Origin: Stenotrophomonas koreensis
GTDB lineage: Bacteria; Pseudomonadota; Gammaproteobacteria; Xanthomonadales; Xanthomonadaceae
NCBI RefSeq assembly: GCF_001431525.1
Contig: NZ_LDJH01000027.1
Span: 1 to 64,000, forward strand
DNA: 64,000 nucleotides
Direction: 5' to 3'
The position numbers and the translations under genes are program-made. Below the pieces are notes generated by a model that did not search any database, was not told where the DNA came from, and saw nothing but the letters and a program-made list of their open reading frames with translations. Below are positions 34,394 to 46,575 of this stretch, piece after piece; the stretch's first letter is position 1, and each line of letters opens with the position of its first letter.

Positions 34394-37300
34394 TCAGTGC
34401 TCTTCCAGCTCGATGTTGATGCCCAGCGAGCGGATTTCCTTGACCAGCACGTTGAAGGATTCCGGCATGCCGGCAACCATCTCGTGTTCACCGTCAACGA
34501 TGTTCTTGTACATCTGGTTGCGGCCCTGCACGTCGTCGGACTTCACCGTCAGCATTTCCTGCAGGGTATAGGCCGCGCCGTAGGCTTCCAGCGCCCAGAC
34601 TTCCATTTCACCGAAGCGCTGGCCACCGAACTGCGCCTTGCCACCCAGCGGCTGCTGGGTCACCAGCGAGTACGGGCCGGTCGAACGGGCGTGCATCTTG
34701 TCGTCGACCAGGTGGTGCAGCTTCAGGTAGTGCATGTAGCCAACGGTGGTCTTGCGGTCGAACGCCTCACCGGTGCGGCCGTCGTACAGCTGCATCTGGG
34801 TCTTGGTGGCGTTGAAACCGAGCAGACCGGTTTCCGGATCCTCATCCGGGTAGGCCAGCTCCAGCATCTGCCGGATTTCGTCCTCGTAGGCACCATCGAA
34901 CACCGGGGTGGCCATCGGCACGCCGTCGGTCAGGTTGCGGGCCAGGTTCAGCAGCTCCTCGTCGGAGAACTGGTCCAGGTCAACGCGGTTGCCGGCGTTG
35001 GCCGCATCGTGGTTGTAGACCTTGTTCAGGAACTCACGCAGCTCGAGCACGGCGCGCTTTTCGTCGAGCATCTTCTGGATGCGCTTGCCCAGGCCCTTGG
35101 CGGCCCAGCCCAGATGCACTTCCAGGATCTGGCCGATGTTCATGCGCGACGGCACGCCCAGCGGGTTCAAGCAGATGTCCACGGTACGGCCGTCAGCCAT
35201 GTACGGCATGTCTTCCACCGGCACCACATTGGAGACCACACCCTTGTTGCCGTGGCGGCCGGCCATCTTGTCACCCGGCTGGATGCGACGCTTCACGGCC
35301 AGGAACACCTTGACCATCTTCAGCACGCCCGGGGCCAGATCGTCGCCCTGGGTGATCTTGGAACGCTTGTCCGCAAAGCGGGCTTCGAATTCCTTCTCGT
35401 GCATCTGGATCTGCATCTGGGCGCGCTCGATCGCCTCGGCGGCATCGTCGTCCTTCATCCGCAGCATGAACCAGTCGGACTTCTTCAGGCCGTCCAGGTA
35501 GGCGTCGGTGATGGTGTCGCCCTTCTTCAGGCCCGGGCCGCCGTTGGCAACGCGGCCAACGATCACGCCACGCAGGCGGGCGTAGATGGCGCCTTCCAGG
35601 ATGCGGAACTGGTCGTCGAAGTCCTTCTTGACGCGCTTGATTTCAGATTCTTCGATCTGACGGGCGCGCTTGTCCTTCTCGATACCGTCGCGGGTGAAGA
35701 CCTGCACGTCGATGACGGTGCCGTCCATGCCCGGCGGCACGCGCAGCGAGCTGTCCTTCACGTCCGAAGCCTTCTCGCCGAAGATCGCGCGCAGCAGCTT
35801 CTCTTCCGGGGTCAGCTGGCTTTCGCCCTTCGGGGTGACCTTGCCGACCATGATGTCGCCGGCACGCACTTCGGCACCGATGTAGACCACGCCGGACTCG
35901 TCCAGGCGGTTGAGCGCCTGCTCGGACACGTTCGGGATGTCGGCCGAGATCTCTTCCGGCCCCAGCTTGGTGTCACGCGCAACGCAGGTCAGCTCTTCGA
36001 TGTGGATCGTGGTGTAACGATCCTCTTCCACCACGCGCTCGGACAGCAGGATGGAGTCTTCGAAGTTGTAGCCGTTCCACGGCATGAACGCGATCAGCAT
36101 GTTCTGGCCAAGGGCCAGCTCGCCGATGTCGGTGGACGGGCCGTCAGCCAGCACGTCGCCACGGGCGATCACGTCACCGACGTTCACCAGCGGACGCTGG
36201 TTGATGCAGGTGTTCTGGTTGGAACGGGTGTACTTGATCAGCGGGTAGATATCCACGCCGGCATCGGTGTCACCGACGATCTCGTTCTCGTTGACCTTGA
36301 CCACGACGCGTGCAGCATCGATCTGCTCGACCACACCACCGCGACGGGCATTGACGGTCACACCGGAGTCACGTGCCACGGCGCGTTCGATACCGGTACC
36401 GACCAGCGGCTTCTGCGCACGCAGGGTCGGCACGGCCTGACGCTGCATGTTGGCGCCCATCAGGGCGCGGTTGGCGTCATCGTGCTCCAGGAACGGCACC
36501 AGCGCCGCAGCGACCGACACGGTCTGCATCGGCGAGACGTCCATGAAGTGCACTTCATGCGGCGGCTTGAGCAGCGATTCGCCCTGGTAACGGCACGGCA
36601 CGAAGGTCTCGGTCAGCATGCTGTTGTTGTCCAGCAGTGCATTGGCCTGGGCGATGACGTATTCGTTTTCCTCGATCGCCGACAGGTATTCGACGTCGTC
36701 GCTCACCTTGCCGTCCACGACCTTCCGGTACGGGGTCTCGAGGAAACCGTACTGGTTGGTGCGGGCGAACACGGCCAGCGAGTTGATCAGGCCGATGTTC
36801 GGACCTTCCGGGGTTTCGATGGTGCAGACACGGCCGTAATGGGTCGGGTGCACGTCGCGCACTTCGAAGCCGGCGCGCTCACGGGTCAGGCCGCCCGGGC
36901 CCAGGGCCGAGACGCGACGCTTGTGGGTCACTTCCGACAGCGGGTTGTTCTGGTCCATGAACTGGGACAGCTGCGAGGAGCCGAAGAACTCCTTGATCGC
37001 GGCGGCCACCGGCTTGGCGTTGATCAGTTCCTGCGGGGTCAGGCCTTCGGATTCGGCCATCGACAGCCGCTCCTTGACCGCACGCTCGACGCGGACCAGG
37101 CCGACGCGGAACACGTTCTCGGCCATTTCGCCAACCGAACGCACGCGACGGTTGCCCAGGTGGTCGATGTCATCGACCACGCCACGGCCGTTGCGGATCT
37201 CGGTCAGGACCTTGATCACGTCCAGGATGTCCGAGCTCTCGCCATGGGTGGCGACCAGACGCTTGGACTCCTCGTCATTGCGCTCGGCAAAGTACTTCTT

Positions 37301-38584
37301 GTCGTACAGCACGGCTTCGCCGGTGACTTCCTTGCGGCCGACACGGCGGTTGAACTTCATGCGGCCGACCGTGGACAGGTCGTAGCGCTCGAAGGTGAAG
37401 AACAGGTTGTGGAACAGGTTCTGCGCGGCATCCTTGGTCGGCGGCTCGCCCGGACGCATCATGCGGTAGATTTCCACCAGGGCCTCGAGCTGGGTCTTGG
37501 TGTTGTCGATGCGCAGGGTGTTGGACAGGTACGGGCCGCGGTCCAGATCGTTCACCCACAGGGTGCCGACCGAATCCACGCCGGCCTTGCGGAAGGCCTG
37601 CAGCTGGTCGTCGGTGATCTCGTCGTTGGCCTGGGCCAGCAGCTCGCCGGTGTTGGCGTCGATCACGTCATGGGCCAGGATGCGCCCGACCAGGTACTCG
37701 TCCGGCACGGCCAGGGCAGCAATGCCCGACTGCTCCAGCTGGCGGATATGACGGGCGGTGATGCGCTTGCCGGCCTCGACAATGACCTTGTCGCCATCGG
37801 CCAGGTCGAAGTTCAGGGTTTCGCCACGCAGACGCTCCGGCACCAGCTCCAGCTGCACGCCCTCGCTCGGGTCGATGTGGAAGGTGTTGATGTCGAAGAA
37901 CTCGGCCAGCATCTCCTCGTTGGAGTAGCCCAGGCCACGCAGCAGCACCGACACCGGCAGCTTGCGGCGACGGTCGATACGGGTGTACAGCGCATCCTTC
38001 GGGTCGAATTCGAAATCCAGCCAGGAGCCGCGGTAAGGAATGATACGGGCGCTGTACAGCAGCTTGCCCGAGCTGTGGGTCTTGCCACGGTCGTGGTCGA
38101 AGAACACACCGGGCGAACGGTGCAGCTGGGACACGATCACGCGCTCGGTGCCGTTGACGATGAACGTACCGTTCTCGGTCATCAGCGGGATTTCGCCCAG
38201 ATAGACTTCCTGTTCCTTGACGTACTTGATCGCCTTGGTCGAGGACTCCTTGTCATAGATGACCAGGCGCACGGTCACGCGCAGCGGCGCACCGTAGCTC
38301 ATGCCACGCTGGCGGCACTCGCGCTCGTCAAACACCGGATCGCCGAGCTTGTAGCCGACATATTCCAGGGCGGCATTGCCGCTGTAGCTGGAAATCGGGA
38401 ATACCGACTTCAGTGCTGCATGCAGACCGATGTCACGGCGCTTGGCCGGCTCCAGGTCTTCCTGCAGGAACTCACGGTAGGAATCGACCTGGATGGCGAG
38501 CAGGAACGGCACCTCCAGGATCGAGCGCTGCTTGCCGAAATCCTTGCGGATGCGCTTTTTTTCGGTGAACGAATATGACGTCAT
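34394..38584 (-). CDS. rpoB: RNA polymerase beta subunit
   Basis: A 1,396-residue beta subunit, longer than the 1,342 of E. coli as usual in this family. The rifampicin-binding cluster [22 protein letters not shown] and following SALGPGG has the sensitive-type residues at the common resistance positions. The C-terminal [27 protein letters not shown] and [22 protein letters not shown] are conserved. The gene follows a 310-nt gap after rplL and is cotranscribed with rpoC. Confidence 0.98.
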   Translation of the reverse strand: MTSYSFTEKKRIRKDFGKQRSILEVPFLLAIQVDSYREFLQEDLEPAKRRDIGLHAALKSVFPISSYSGNAALEYVGYKLGDPVFDERECRQRGMSYGAPLRVTVRLVIYDKESSTKAIKYVKEQEVYLGEIPLMTENGTFIVNGTERVIVSQLHRSPGVFFDHDRGKTHSSGKLLYSARIIPYRGSWLDFEFDPKDALYTRIDRRRKLPVSVLLRGLGYSNEEMLAEFFDINTFHIDPSEGVQLELVPERLRGETLNFDLADGDKVIVEAGKRITARHIRQLEQSGIAALAVPDEYLVGRILAHDVIDANTGELLAQANDEITDDQLQAFRKAGVDSVGTLWVNDLDRGPYLSNTLRIDNTKTQLEALVEIYRMMRPGEPPTKDAAQNLFHNLFFTFERYDLSTVGRMKFNRRVGRKEVTGEAVLYDKKYFAERNDEESKRLVATHGESSDILDVIKVLTEIRNGRGVVDDIDHLGNRRVRSVGEMAENVFRVGLVRVERAVKERLSMAESEGLTPQELINAKPVAAAIKEFFGSSQLSQFMDQNNPLSEVTHKRRVSALGPGGLTRERAGFEVRDVHPTHYGRVCTIETPEGPNIGLINSLAVFARTNQYGFLETPYRKVVDGKVSDDVEYLSAIEENEYVIAQANALLDNNSMLTETFVPCRYQGESLLKPPHEVHFMDVSPMQTVSVAAALVPFLEHDDANRALMGANMQRQAVPTLRAQKPLVGTGIERAVARDSGVTVNARRGGVVEQIDAARVVVKVNENEIVGDTDAGVDIYPLIKYTRSNQNTCINQRPLVNVGDVIARGDVLADGPSTDIGELALGQNMLIAFMPWNGYNFEDSILLSERVVEEDRYTTIHIEELTCVARDTKLGPEEISADIPNVSEQALNRLDESGVVYIGAEVRAGDIMVGKVTPKGESQLTPEEKLLRAIFGEKASDVKDSSLRVPPGMDGTVIDVQVFTRDGIEKDKRARQIEESEIKRVKKDFDDQFRILEGAIYARLRGVIVGRVANGGPGLKKGDTITDAYLDGLKKSDWFMLRMKDDDAAEAIERAQMQIQMHEKEFEARFADKRSKITQGDDLAPGVLKMVKVFLAVKRRIQPGDKMAGRHGNKGVVSNVVPVEDMPYMADGRTVDICLNPLGVPSRMNIGQILEVHLGWAAKGLGKRIQKMLDEKRAVLELREFLNKVYNHDAANAGNRVDLDQFSDEELLNLARNLTDGVPMATPVFDGAYEDEIRQMLELAYPDEDPETGLLGFNATKTQMQLYDGRTGEAFDRKTTVGYMHYLKLHHLVDDKMHARSTGPYSLVTQQPLGGKAQFGGQRFGEMEVWALEAYGAAYTLQEMLTVKSDDVQGRNQMYKNIVDGEHEMVAGMPESFNVLVKEIRSLGINIELEEH

Positions 38585-38894
38585 TGGGTCTCACCTTGGG
38601 TGTGCGAGGCGTGCGTCCACGGCTCGTCAGGGAACTTGAAAATTGTCAGTTGGAAACCACTGGTATTGCCGGCACCAGCACGCCTTCTCCCGCTGCTTCC
38701 AACTGCCAACTCGACTGCCTCACTGCCCTGCCCGGCGCCTGCGGCGGCCGATCATCAGGTTCAGGACTGCAGCCCACGTTGGGCTTTTTTACGCTACGGC
38801 AGCGAACCACCGCTTGAAACGACCAAAGGCCGGGGGCAAAAGCCCCCAGCCTTGGCTGCATCGCCGCAAATGCAATGGCGACGCAATGGAGTGC
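38585..38894 (-). promoter_or_regulatory. rplL-rpoB gap with processing or attenuation structures
   Basis: No gene lies in these 310 nt. Seen are a 6-bp stem GGGGGC/GCCCCC (38832-38847) just after rplL, a GCCCA-ACG-TGGGC stem near 38772-38784 whose T-run is on the plus strand, and a 9-bp long-range pairing CAGTTGGAA (38647-38655) with TTCCAACTG (38697-38705). In E. coli the equivalent gap holds an attenuator and an RNase III site that set the ratio of L12 to RNA polymerase; the same role here is inferred. Confidence 0.5.
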
Positions 38895-39260
38895 TTACTT
38901 GACTTCGACAGTCGCGCCAGCAGCTTCCAGGTCCTTCTTCATCTTCTCGGCTTCGTCCTTGGACGCAGCTTCCTTCAGGACGCCGCCGGCTTCGGCCAGG
39001 TCCTTGGCTTCCTTCAGGCCCAGGCCGGTGATGGCGCGGACAGCCTTGATGACTTCGACCTTCTTCTCGCCAGCCGACTTCAGGGTGACGGTGAACTCGG
39101 TCTGCTCTTCAACAGCAGCGGCCGGGCCGGCAGCGGCAACGGCAACCGGAGCAGCGGCGGAAACGCCGAACTTCTCTTCGATGGCCTTGACCAGCTCCAT
39201 CACTTCCATCAGGGACTTTTCGGCGATTGCGTCGACGATCTGATCATTGGTAAGGGACAT
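38895..39260 (-). CDS. rplL: 50S ribosomal protein L7/L12
   Basis: A 121-residue stalk protein. The N-terminal dimerisation domain starts [20 protein letters not shown], an Ala/Pro-rich hinge lies near residues 40-52, and the factor-binding C-terminal domain has [15 protein letters not shown]. The ATG at 39260 has AAGG 8 nt upstream; longer frames add residues without homology. Confidence 0.98.
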   Translation of the reverse strand: MSLTNDQIVDAIAEKSLMEVMELVKAIEEKFGVSAAAPVAVAAAGPAAAVEEQTEFTVTLKSAGEKKVEVIKAVRAITGLGLKEAKDLAEAGGVLKEAASKDEAEKMKKDLEAAGATVEVK

Positions 39261-39323
39261 TTTGATTACCTTTTGAAAATATTCTGGATTGGGGTTCCGC
39301 AAGGAACCACGGAGACGTCGAAC

Positions 39324-39857
39324 TTAGGCGGTTTCAGCAGCCGGCTCGGCAGCTTCTGCAGCTGCACCGCCTTCCTGCTTTTCACCGACAGCCTTGACGG
39401 CGCGCGCGAACATGGTGACCGGCTCGGTCAGGACGCGGGCCAGCATGGCCAGGGCCTGATCACGGGTCGGCAGCGATGCCAGCACGTCAACGTGGCCAGC
39501 CGGGAACAGTTCCCCGCCGATTGCCACGACTTTCGCCTTCAGCTTGTCATTGCCCTTGGCGGCATCCTTGATCAGGCGACCGGCAGCGCCGGGCTCCTCG
39601 AGCGAGAACGCATACAGCAGCGGACCAACCAGCTGGTCCTTGGCGCATGCGAAATCGGTGCCTTCAACGGCACGCGAAGCCAGGGTGTTCTTGACAACCT
39701 TCAAGAAAACGCCGGTTTCACGAGCCTGCTTGCGCATCGCGGTCATTTGGGCGACCGTGGTGCCAGCGTATTCGGCTGCGATCAAGGAGTGGGCCTTGGC
39801 GGCGACGTCTGCCAGCTCGGCGACTACTTCTTGCTTCTGGGACAGATTGAGAGCCAT
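39324..39857 (-). CDS. rplJ: 50S ribosomal protein L10
   Basis: A 177-residue L10, which anchors L7/L12 to the ribosome. [44 protein letters not shown] is the N-terminal rRNA-binding domain; the C-terminal helix binds L12 dimers. A near-perfect AGGAGG ribosome site precedes the ATG. A 339-nt leader lies upstream. Confidence 0.98.
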   Translation of the reverse strand: MALNLSQKQEVVAELADVAAKAHSLIAAEYAGTTVAQMTAMRKQARETGVFLKVVKNTLASRAVEGTDFACAKDQLVGPLLYAFSLEEPGAAGRLIKDAAKGNDKLKAKVVAIGGELFPAGHVDVLASLPTRDQALAMLARVLTEPVTMFARAVKAVGEKQEGGAAAEAAEPAAETA

Positions 39858-40196
39858 TGCACTCCTCCTAGTGAACTCCGCTTACGGCTCCTGCCGTGTG
39901 CGGTCCTAGACAGCATTCATCCTTGAATACCGGGAACATCGAAACGATGCTCCGTTGGTGGTCGTTCCAGACCTGGAGTGGTGCCGACCCGGGAAACCCA
40001 GACCTGCTTGAACCAGAAAACTCCAGAAGGGCGACACCATCTACGCAGGTTGATCGAGGATCGATTAAGCCATGCCGGGCGAACCGGCACCGCGCCTGCG
40101 GTCTTTGACGGCTACCTGCATCCCCACGTATGGATCAGCCGGTTGCCTTCAAAAGGGACCGGGACTGCGCAGGACGCAGACCCGACCATCAAACAA
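39858..40196 (-). promoter_or_regulatory. Probable L10 leader (rplJ autoregulation)
   Basis: The 339-nt gap between rplA and rplJ has no gene. It contains several short stems, for example CATCG-aaa-CGATG (39937-39949) and ATTCA/TGAAT (39915-39928). In many bacteria the L10-L12 complex binds a leader here and represses rplJL. I assign this by position and length, not by a matched consensus. Confidence 0.5.
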
Positions 40197-40895
40197 TTAC
40201 TTCAGGTTCAGCGACGACTGGTCGACGGTGATGCCGCCACCCATGGTCGAGCTGACCGACACCTTCTGCAGGTAGGTACCCTTGGAAGTCGCCGGCTTGG
40301 CCTTGATCAGATCCAGCAGCAGTGCGGTCAGGTTCGACTTCAGGTCTTCACCAGTGAAGTCGATCTTGCCGATGGTGGTGTGGATGATGCCGGCCTTGTC
40401 GGTGCGGTAACGCACCTGGCCACCCTTGGCATTCTTCACTGCTTCGGCCGGATTCGGCGAAACGGTGCCGACCTTCGGGTTCGGCATCAGGCCACGCGGG
40501 CCCAGCACGGTGCCCAGCTTACCGACAACGCGCATCGCGTCCGGGGTGGCAATGACCACGTCGTAGTTCAGATCGCCGGCCTGCATCTTCTCGGCCAGGT
40601 CTTCCATGCCAACGGCATCGGCGCCAGCAGCCAGGGCTTCGTCAGCCTTGGCACCGGCCGGTGCGAACACGGCAACGCGCACGGTCTTGCCGGTACCGGC
40701 CGGCAGCACGGTGGAACCGCGAACCTGCTGGTCAGACTTACGGGCGTCAACGCCCAGACGCACGGCCACGTCGATGGACTCGACGAACTTGGCACGGGCG
40801 GTGTTCTTCAGGATTTCGATCGCCTCGTCAAAGCCATAAGCCTTGCCCGGAACGATAGCGGCCTTGATGGCCTTCTCACGCTTGGTCTGTGCCAT
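40197..40895 (-). CDS. rplA: 50S ribosomal protein L1
   Basis: A 232-residue L1, which forms the mobile stalk that handles deacylated t[31 protein letters not shown] and the C-terminal [14 protein letters not shown] are conserved. It follows rplK by 4 nt. In E. coli L1 represses rplKA. Confidence 0.98.
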   Translation of the reverse strand: MAQTKREKAIKAAIVPGKAYGFDEAIEILKNTARAKFVESIDVAVRLGVDARKSDQQVRGSTVLPAGTGKTVRVAVFAPAGAKADEALAAGADAVGMEDLAEKMQAGDLNYDVVIATPDAMRVVGKLGTVLGPRGLMPNPKVGTVSPNPAEAVKNAKGGQVRYRTDKAGIIHTTIGKIDFTGEDLKSNLTALLLDLIKAKPATSKGTYLQKVSVSSTMGGGITVDQSSLNLK

Positions 40896-40899
40896 GTGA

Positions 40900-41328
40900 T
40901 TAACCCTCCACCTTCAGGCCCATGGAACGGGCCGAGCCCGCGATCGTACGCACAGCGGCGTCCAGGTCAGCGGCAGTCAGGTCCGCTCCCTTGGCCTTGG
41001 CGATGTCTTCCAGCTGGGCGCGGGTGACGGTGCCGACCTTGTCGGTGTTCGGCTTCTTCGAGCCGGACGAGACACCAGCAGCCTTCTTGAGCAGCACGGT
41101 GGCCGGGGTGCTCTTGGTGATGAAGGTGAAGGTACGGTCGGAGTACGCGGTGATGATCACCGGGGTCGGCAGACCCGGCTCCAGCTTGGAGGTCGCTGCG
41201 TTGAACGCCTTGCAGAACTCCATGATGTTCAGACCACGCTGACCCAGCGCCGGACCAACCGGCGGCGACGGGTTGGCCTGGCCGGCCTTCACCTGCAGCT
41301 TGATGTAGCCAATTACTTTCTTAGCCAT
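40900..41328 (-). CDS. rplK: 50S ribosomal protein L11
   Basis: A 142-residue L11 starting [30 protein letters not shown], the thiopeptide- and stringent-factor-interacting protein. The C-terminal rRNA-binding domain ends [15 protein letters not shown]. An upstream in-frame extension of 43 residues is rejected because the family begins at this ATG. Confidence 0.98.
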   Translation of the reverse strand: MAKKVIGYIKLQVKAGQANPSPPVGPALGQRGLNIMEFCKAFNAATSKLEPGLPTPVIITAYSDRTFTFITKSTPATVLLKKAAGVSSGSKKPNTDKVGTVTRAQLEDIAKAKGADLTAADLDAAVRTIAGSARSMGLKVEG

Positions 41329-41478
41329 GATTATTCTCCGGGTGCTGACGCCTTGACGAACAGGCTCCCCATCGGGCCGGGAATCACGCGCGTCCCGGCA
41401 TCGCGTCTCACCATACAAGAAGGCCACCTCGCGGCGGCCTCCAGGCTTGGCAAGCACCCCGAATGGGGTAAGCCGCCA

Positions 41479-41509
41479 AGTATAACAACTTTTTCAAGCC
41501 AACTTGCAA
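41479..41509 (-). promoter_or_regulatory. rplK operon promoter
   Basis: In the nusG-rplK gap, minus-strand TATACT (41479-41484) is preceded by TGT, giving an extended -10. TTGCAA (41504-41509) is a -35 candidate with a long 19-nt spacer. A GC-rich discriminator follows. The leader to rplK is about 145 nt. Confidence 0.6.
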
Positions 41510-41527
41510 CCGCGCTTCAATAAGCGC

Positions 41528-42088
41528 TCAGGATTGCTTTTCGACCTGACCAAACTCCAGCTCTACCGGGGTCGAACGACCGAAGATCAGGACTGCCACG
41601 CGGACACGGCTCTTCTCGTAATTGACCTCTTCGACAACACCATTGAAGTCGTTGAACGGACCATCAATGACGCGGACCATCTGACCCGGCTCGAACAACA
41701 CCTTCGGACGCGGCTTCTCGACACCTTCCTGGACACGATCCAGGATGGTTGCCGCCTCTTCGTCACGGATCGGCAACGGACGGTCGGCAGTGCCACCAAT
41801 GAAGCCCATTACCCGCGGTGTTTCCTTGACCAGGTGCCAGCTTTCGTTGTCGATGCGCGGAATGCCAGCCTCTTCATGGGTCTCGATCTGGACCAGCACG
41901 TAACCCGGGAAAAACTTCCGCTCGGAACGGCGCTTCTGTCCGGCGCGCATTTCCACCACTTCTTCGGTGGGAACCAGCACGTCACCAAAGCGCTCTTCCA
42001 TCTCCGCACGCGCAATGCGGTCACGCAACGCCTGGGCGACAGACTTTTCAAAACCCGAGTAGGCGTGAACGACGTACCAACGCTTCAT
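41528..42088 (-). CDS. nusG: Transcription elongation/antitermination factor NusG
   Basis: A 186-residue NusG. The NGN domain starts [20 protein letters not shown], with FPGYVLVQ; the C-terminal KOW domain holds [22 protein letters not shown]. It couples RNA polymerase to Rho or to S10 on the ribosome. GAGGA lies 7 nt before the ATG. It follows secE by 10 nt. Confidence 0.98.
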   Translation of the reverse strand: MKRWYVVHAYSGFEKSVAQALRDRIARAEMEERFGDVLVPTEEVVEMRAGQKRRSERKFFPGYVLVQIETHEEAGIPRIDNESWHLVKETPRVMGFIGGTADRPLPIRDEEAATILDRVQEGVEKPRPKVLFEPGQMVRVIDGPFNDFNGVVEEVNYEKSRVRVAVLIFGRSTPVELEFGQVEKQS

Positions 42089-42098
42089 TGTATTTTCC

Positions 42099-42503
42099 TC
42101 AACGCCCCAGGATCCACTGGGTGAGTTTCTGGATGATGTAATCGAACCCGCCCAGCAGCAGACTCAGGATGATGACCACGATGACCACAACCCAGGTCAT
42201 GCGGATCGCCTCCTGACGCGTCGGCCAAACGACCTTGCGCAGCTCAAAACGGGATTCGGAAAGAAATTCGCGGGCCGAACGGCCCAGAGCGGTCAACATG
42301 AAAACCGCGCCGCCGGCGACCAGGCCAAGGATGACAGCCAGACCGCGGATCTGGGAGGCCCAGGCGCCCAGCTGAGCGGCACGCTCAGGAGCGGAAAACC
42401 AGAACCAGAAAAACAGGCCTGCGACCAGCAAAAGACCGGCCGCTGCGTACTTAACGATATCGCCACCAGTGGCAGCGTTGTTATGCTCGATCTTGCTGTT
42501 CAT
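42099..42503 (-). CDS. secE: Protein translocase subunit SecE
   Basis: A 134-residue SecE with three predicted transmembrane helices, as in E. coli. The conserved essential C-terminal part [42 protein letters not shown] is intact. The start at 42503 gives a hydrophilic N-terminus (MNSKIEHNN); its ribosome site is weak. The gene follows tRNA-Trp. Confidence 0.95.
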   Translation of the reverse strand: MNSKIEHNNAATGGDIVKYAAAGLLLVAGLFFWFWFSAPERAAQLGAWASQIRGLAVILGLVAGGAVFMLTALGRSAREFLSESRFELRKVVWPTRQEAIRMTWVVVIVVIILSLLLGGFDYIIQKLTQWILGR

Positions 42504-42555
42504 CCGACTCTTGGTTTTGATAGTGGCGATATAGCCACCGGCTGTGAGTCGCAAG

Positions 42556-42631
<76 letters not shown>

Positions 42632-42757
42632 ATGCGCTTGATGCATTTACAACACCCGCATGTCAGCGGGACACCGCTGGAAATGAATACTTTCGTACCA
42701 CTTCCTTTGCTTGCCACGGGATGGCGGCGCAAACCGCCACCCCGAAGCAGATATTAC

Positions 42758-43948
<1,191 letters not shown>

Positions 43949-43988
43949 GGCTCTTAATCTCGAATCAAAAAAGGGACTGGTACGTAGA

Positions 43989-44064
<76 letters not shown>

Positions 44065-44092
44065 GATTTCTTTATTATGGCATACAATTCAA

Positions 44093-44166
<74 letters not shown>

Positions 44167-44192
44167 CTCGGGGGTGCCGCCATAATGGAATA

Positions 44193-44278
44193 TGGTGGAG
44201 GGAGGTGGATTCGAACCACCGAAGTCGTAAGACAGCAGATTTACAGTCTGCCCCCGTTGGCCGCTTGGGTATCCCTCC
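44193..44278 (-). tRNA. tRNA-Tyr (GTA)
   Basis: An 86-nt class II tRNA with a long variable arm, acceptor stem GGAGGGA/TCCCTCC, anticodon GTA and encoded CCA. It is the first gene of the tRNA-tuf unit. Confidence 0.97.
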
Positions 44279-44337
44279 GTCGCCGACCCCGCTATCAATG
44301 ACTGAAGGCCAATCCAGTCCGGGGTGGGTGAGCCGCT

Positions 44338-44366
44338 ATTTTGTGAGGTTCAAAGTGCCTTGTCAA
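44338..44366 (-). promoter_or_regulatory. tRNA-Tyr/tuf operon promoter
   Basis: Minus-strand TTGACA (44361-44366, a perfect -35) and CAAAAT (44338-44343) with a 17-nt spacer. The discriminator AGCGGC is GC-rich. AT-rich tracts just upstream could act as an UP element. Confidence 0.75.
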
Positions 44367-44404
44367 CAAAAAAATTCACATTTGCACAACTTTTTTGACA
44401 AGGC
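44357..44404. repeat. 10-bp inverted repeat around the tRNA-Tyr -35
   Basis: GCCTTGTCAA (44357-44366) and TTGACAAGGC (44395-44404) are perfect inverted copies, flanking A- and T-runs that can also pair. One arm is the -35 of the tRNA-Tyr promoter. It lies just past the stop of the isoaspartyl peptidase gene and may end its transcript. Confidence 0.7.
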
Positions 44405-44417
44405 AGTTGAATGACCC

Positions 44418-45434
44418 TCACTGCCCCGGCAACGGCAGTTGCTCACCGGCAAAGACCGCCACATGCGGCACGCCGTCGGCACCGATCCAACCACGGTACA
44501 TCCCTGGCGTATTGAACGGCGCGGCCGCGGCACCATCGGCGGACAGGATGATGGCACCACCATCGCCACCCAGTGCAGGGATCTGGTCATTGATGACTGC
44601 CTGGCCGGCCTGTGCAGGGCTTTCTCCCAGGTAGGTCATCCGTGCACAGATGCTGTGCGCGGCCACGGTACGGATATAGAACTCGCCCCAACCGGTACCG
44701 GAAATGGCACAGCGTCCGTCAGCCCAGGTACCGGCACCGATGATCGGACTGTCACCGACCCGGCCATAGCGCTTGTTGGTCATGCCACCGGTGGAAGTTG
44801 CCGCCGCCAGGCTGCCCTGGCGGTCTCGTGCCACCGCGCCGACGGTGCCGAAGTACCTCGCCGTTTCCAGATCTGCATGCGCCTGTTGCTGTGCCTCTTC
44901 GGCAAGCGCGCGCTGCAATTGCTGCCATCGATGCTCGGTGCGGAACCATGCCGGATCCACCTGCTCGATCCCCTGCTCGGCGGCAAACGCCTCCGCGCCC
45001 TGACCCACCATCATCACGTGCGGCGACTTCTCCATCACCGCACGGGCCAGGGTGATCGGGTTTTTCACCGTCTGTAGACCGGCAACCGCACCGGCCTGGC
45101 CACTGCGGCCATCCATGATCGAGGCATCCAGCTCATTGCGCCCGTCATGGGTGAAAACCGCGCCGCGGCCGGCGTTGAAACTGGGGTCATCCTCCAGCAC
45201 GGTCACCGCTGCCGTCACCGCATCCACGGCAGACTTGCCGGCCAACAACTGGGCATGACCGGCCAGCAGGGCACGCTGCAAGGCCGCACGTGCACGCGCC
45301 TCGCCCGCCGCATCCAGATCACCCGGCGCCACCCCTGCCCCACCATGGATCAACAACAACGGCTCGGCCGCCATCGCCGTTGCCGTCAACAGCGCACTGG
45401 CACACAACACACCTGCACATAGCAAAGAACGCAT
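44418..45434 (-). CDS. iaaA: Periplasmic isoaspartyl peptidase/L-asparaginase
   Basis: A 338-residue Ntn-hydrolase of the plant-type asparaginase (EcAIII/IaaA) family, which splits beta-aspartyl dipeptides and asparagine. The proenzyme would cut itself before Thr197 in YFGTVGAVA, making that Thr the N-terminal nucleophile. GRVGDSPIIGAG supplies the substrate-binding Arg and Asp, and TSTGGMTNKR is also conserved. Residues 1-23 form a signal peptide ending in TAMAA, so it acts in the periplasm. The ATG at 45434 has GAGGA 6-7 nt upstream and is preferred to a GTG one codon earlier. It is 52 nt downstream of a cyanophycinase-like gene, its expected functional partner. Confidence 0.92.
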   Translation of the reverse strand: MRSLLCAGVLCASALLTATAMAAEPLLLIHGGAGVAPGDLDAAGEARARAALQRALLAGHAQLLAGKSAVDAVTAAVTVLEDDPSFNAGRGAVFTHDGRNELDASIMDGRSGQAGAVAGLQTVKNPITLARAVMEKSPHVMMVGQGAEAFAAEQGIEQVDPAWFRTEHRWQQLQRALAEEAQQQAHADLETARYFGTVGAVARDRQGSLAAATSTGGMTNKRYGRVGDSPIIGAGTWADGRCAISGTGWGEFYIRTVAAHSICARMTYLGESPAQAGQAVINDQIPALGGDGGAIILSADGAAAAPFNTPGMYRGWIGADGVPHVAVFAGEQLPLPGQ

Positions 45435-45486
45435 CACACTTCCTCATTGAAGATGCCATTGCCGCACACAACCACGGCCGGAGTCA

Positions 45487-46545
45487 TTACTGCAACCGAT
45501 CCAGCTGCCACTGCCCCTGGTCAGTACGTGCACGGTACAGAAATGCTGGCGCGTGCACGTCCAGGGTGCCCAGGTCCAGCTCACTTTCACCGTTGATGCC
45601 GATGACGGCAACCTCGCCCTGGCGCAGGTGCTGGCCGGGCTGCAGCTGTTCGGCCGGCAACTGTGGTGCAATCAACCAGGCCACATGGGCAGGATCGAGC
45701 CGATGCAGGCGGGCACGACCATCGGCCTCCAGGGCCAGTGCCGCGTCCTCATCCACCCCCAGCCCAACCACGGGCTGGCCGGACAGGTTGCGCGCCTTGT
45801 TGACGAAGGCCAGCAAACGGCCCTGGCGGTCGCGCTGGCCGAAGTGGGTGTCGGTCAACACATCCCGCAACCAGGGCACCTGCAGAAAGTCCTGTTCCAG
45901 GGTGACGGCCTGGCCGAGCGGATCCGCCAGCGCCGACAGGCTGTCGATGCTGCCATCATCCAGTGCACCGTAGGCCCAGCCACCAAGAATCGCCAATCCC
46001 GCACTGGTACCACCGATCGGCTTGCCGGACTGCACGTGTGCGGTCAACAGCTGCTGCACCGGGGTGTCTTTCCAGAAGCGGATGTAACGGGCCTGATCCC
46101 CGCCGGCAATGAAAACCGCATCGGCGCGATCAATCAGGGCAGCCACCTCGGGGTCAAAGGCGGCGCTGCGGGCAGTGAAAACCAGGGTGCGTGCTGCGCT
46201 GACACCGCCAATTTCCTCGTAGAAATACTCCTGCATGTCGCTGCCGCCGGAGGCGCGCAGGATCAGCAGCCGGCCGCCGCCGGCGCGCTCGGCAAACCAG
46301 CGCATCGCCGAGGGAACCTCCTGCCCGCCACCCATCAGCAGCGTGCCCGGACTGGGGGCGGCAACGCCGTCACGTCGCCAGTCGCCAATGGCAAACTGCT
46401 GCACGCCGGGCAGCTGCATCACCACCGGCAGCGGCTCCACCCGCAGCAGCGGCTGTCGATGCACCACCGGTGCCGGCCCGGGCTTGCCACATGCCGCCAG
46501 CGCAACCAGCAATCCCACCAGAAAAAATGCTTTGCGCCGCCCCAC
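45487..46545 (-). CDS. Cyanophycinase-like S51 lipoprotein
   Basis: A 352-residue peptidase of family S51. The nucleophile is S181 in IGGTSAGLAIL. The loop THFGQRDRQGRL carries the catalytic His (H234) and Arg 238, 240 and 243 with the spacing of the Arg residues that bind beta-Asp-Arg chains in cyanobacterial CphB. An acidic residue near 196-197 is Asp where CphB has Glu. The GTG start at 46545 is chosen because AAGGG lies 7 nt upstream and it begins a lipoprotein signal (RRK, hydrophobic stretch, LAAC with Cys19); the longer frame buries this signal. It is therefore membrane-anchored and exported. It probably cuts cyanophycin to beta-Asp-Arg, but other beta-aspartyl peptides are possible. 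Confidence 0.85.
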   Translation of the reverse strand: MGRRKAFFLVGLLVALAACGKPGPAPVVHRQPLLRVEPLPVVMQLPGVQQFAIGDWRRDGVAAPSPGTLLMGGGQEVPSAMRWFAERAGGGRLLILRASGGSDMQEYFYEEIGGVSAARTLVFTARSAAFDPEVAALIDRADAVFIAGGDQARYIRFWKDTPVQQLLTAHVQSGKPIGGTSAGLAILGGWAYGALDDGSIDSLSALADPLGQAVTLEQDFLQVPWLRDVLTDTHFGQRDRQGRLLAFVNKARNLSGQPVVGLGVDEDAALALEADGRARLHRLDPAHVAWLIAPQLPAEQLQPGQHLRQGEVAVIGINGESELDLGTLDVHAPAFLYRARTDQGQWQLDRLQ

Positions 46546-46575
46546 GACACCACCCTTGCAGATGTAAGCGACTGA

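Noticed and set aside
44395..44404. A plus-strand promoter from the second TTGACA of the inverted repeat
   Set aside because: No -10 at a suitable distance and no plus-strand gene follows.
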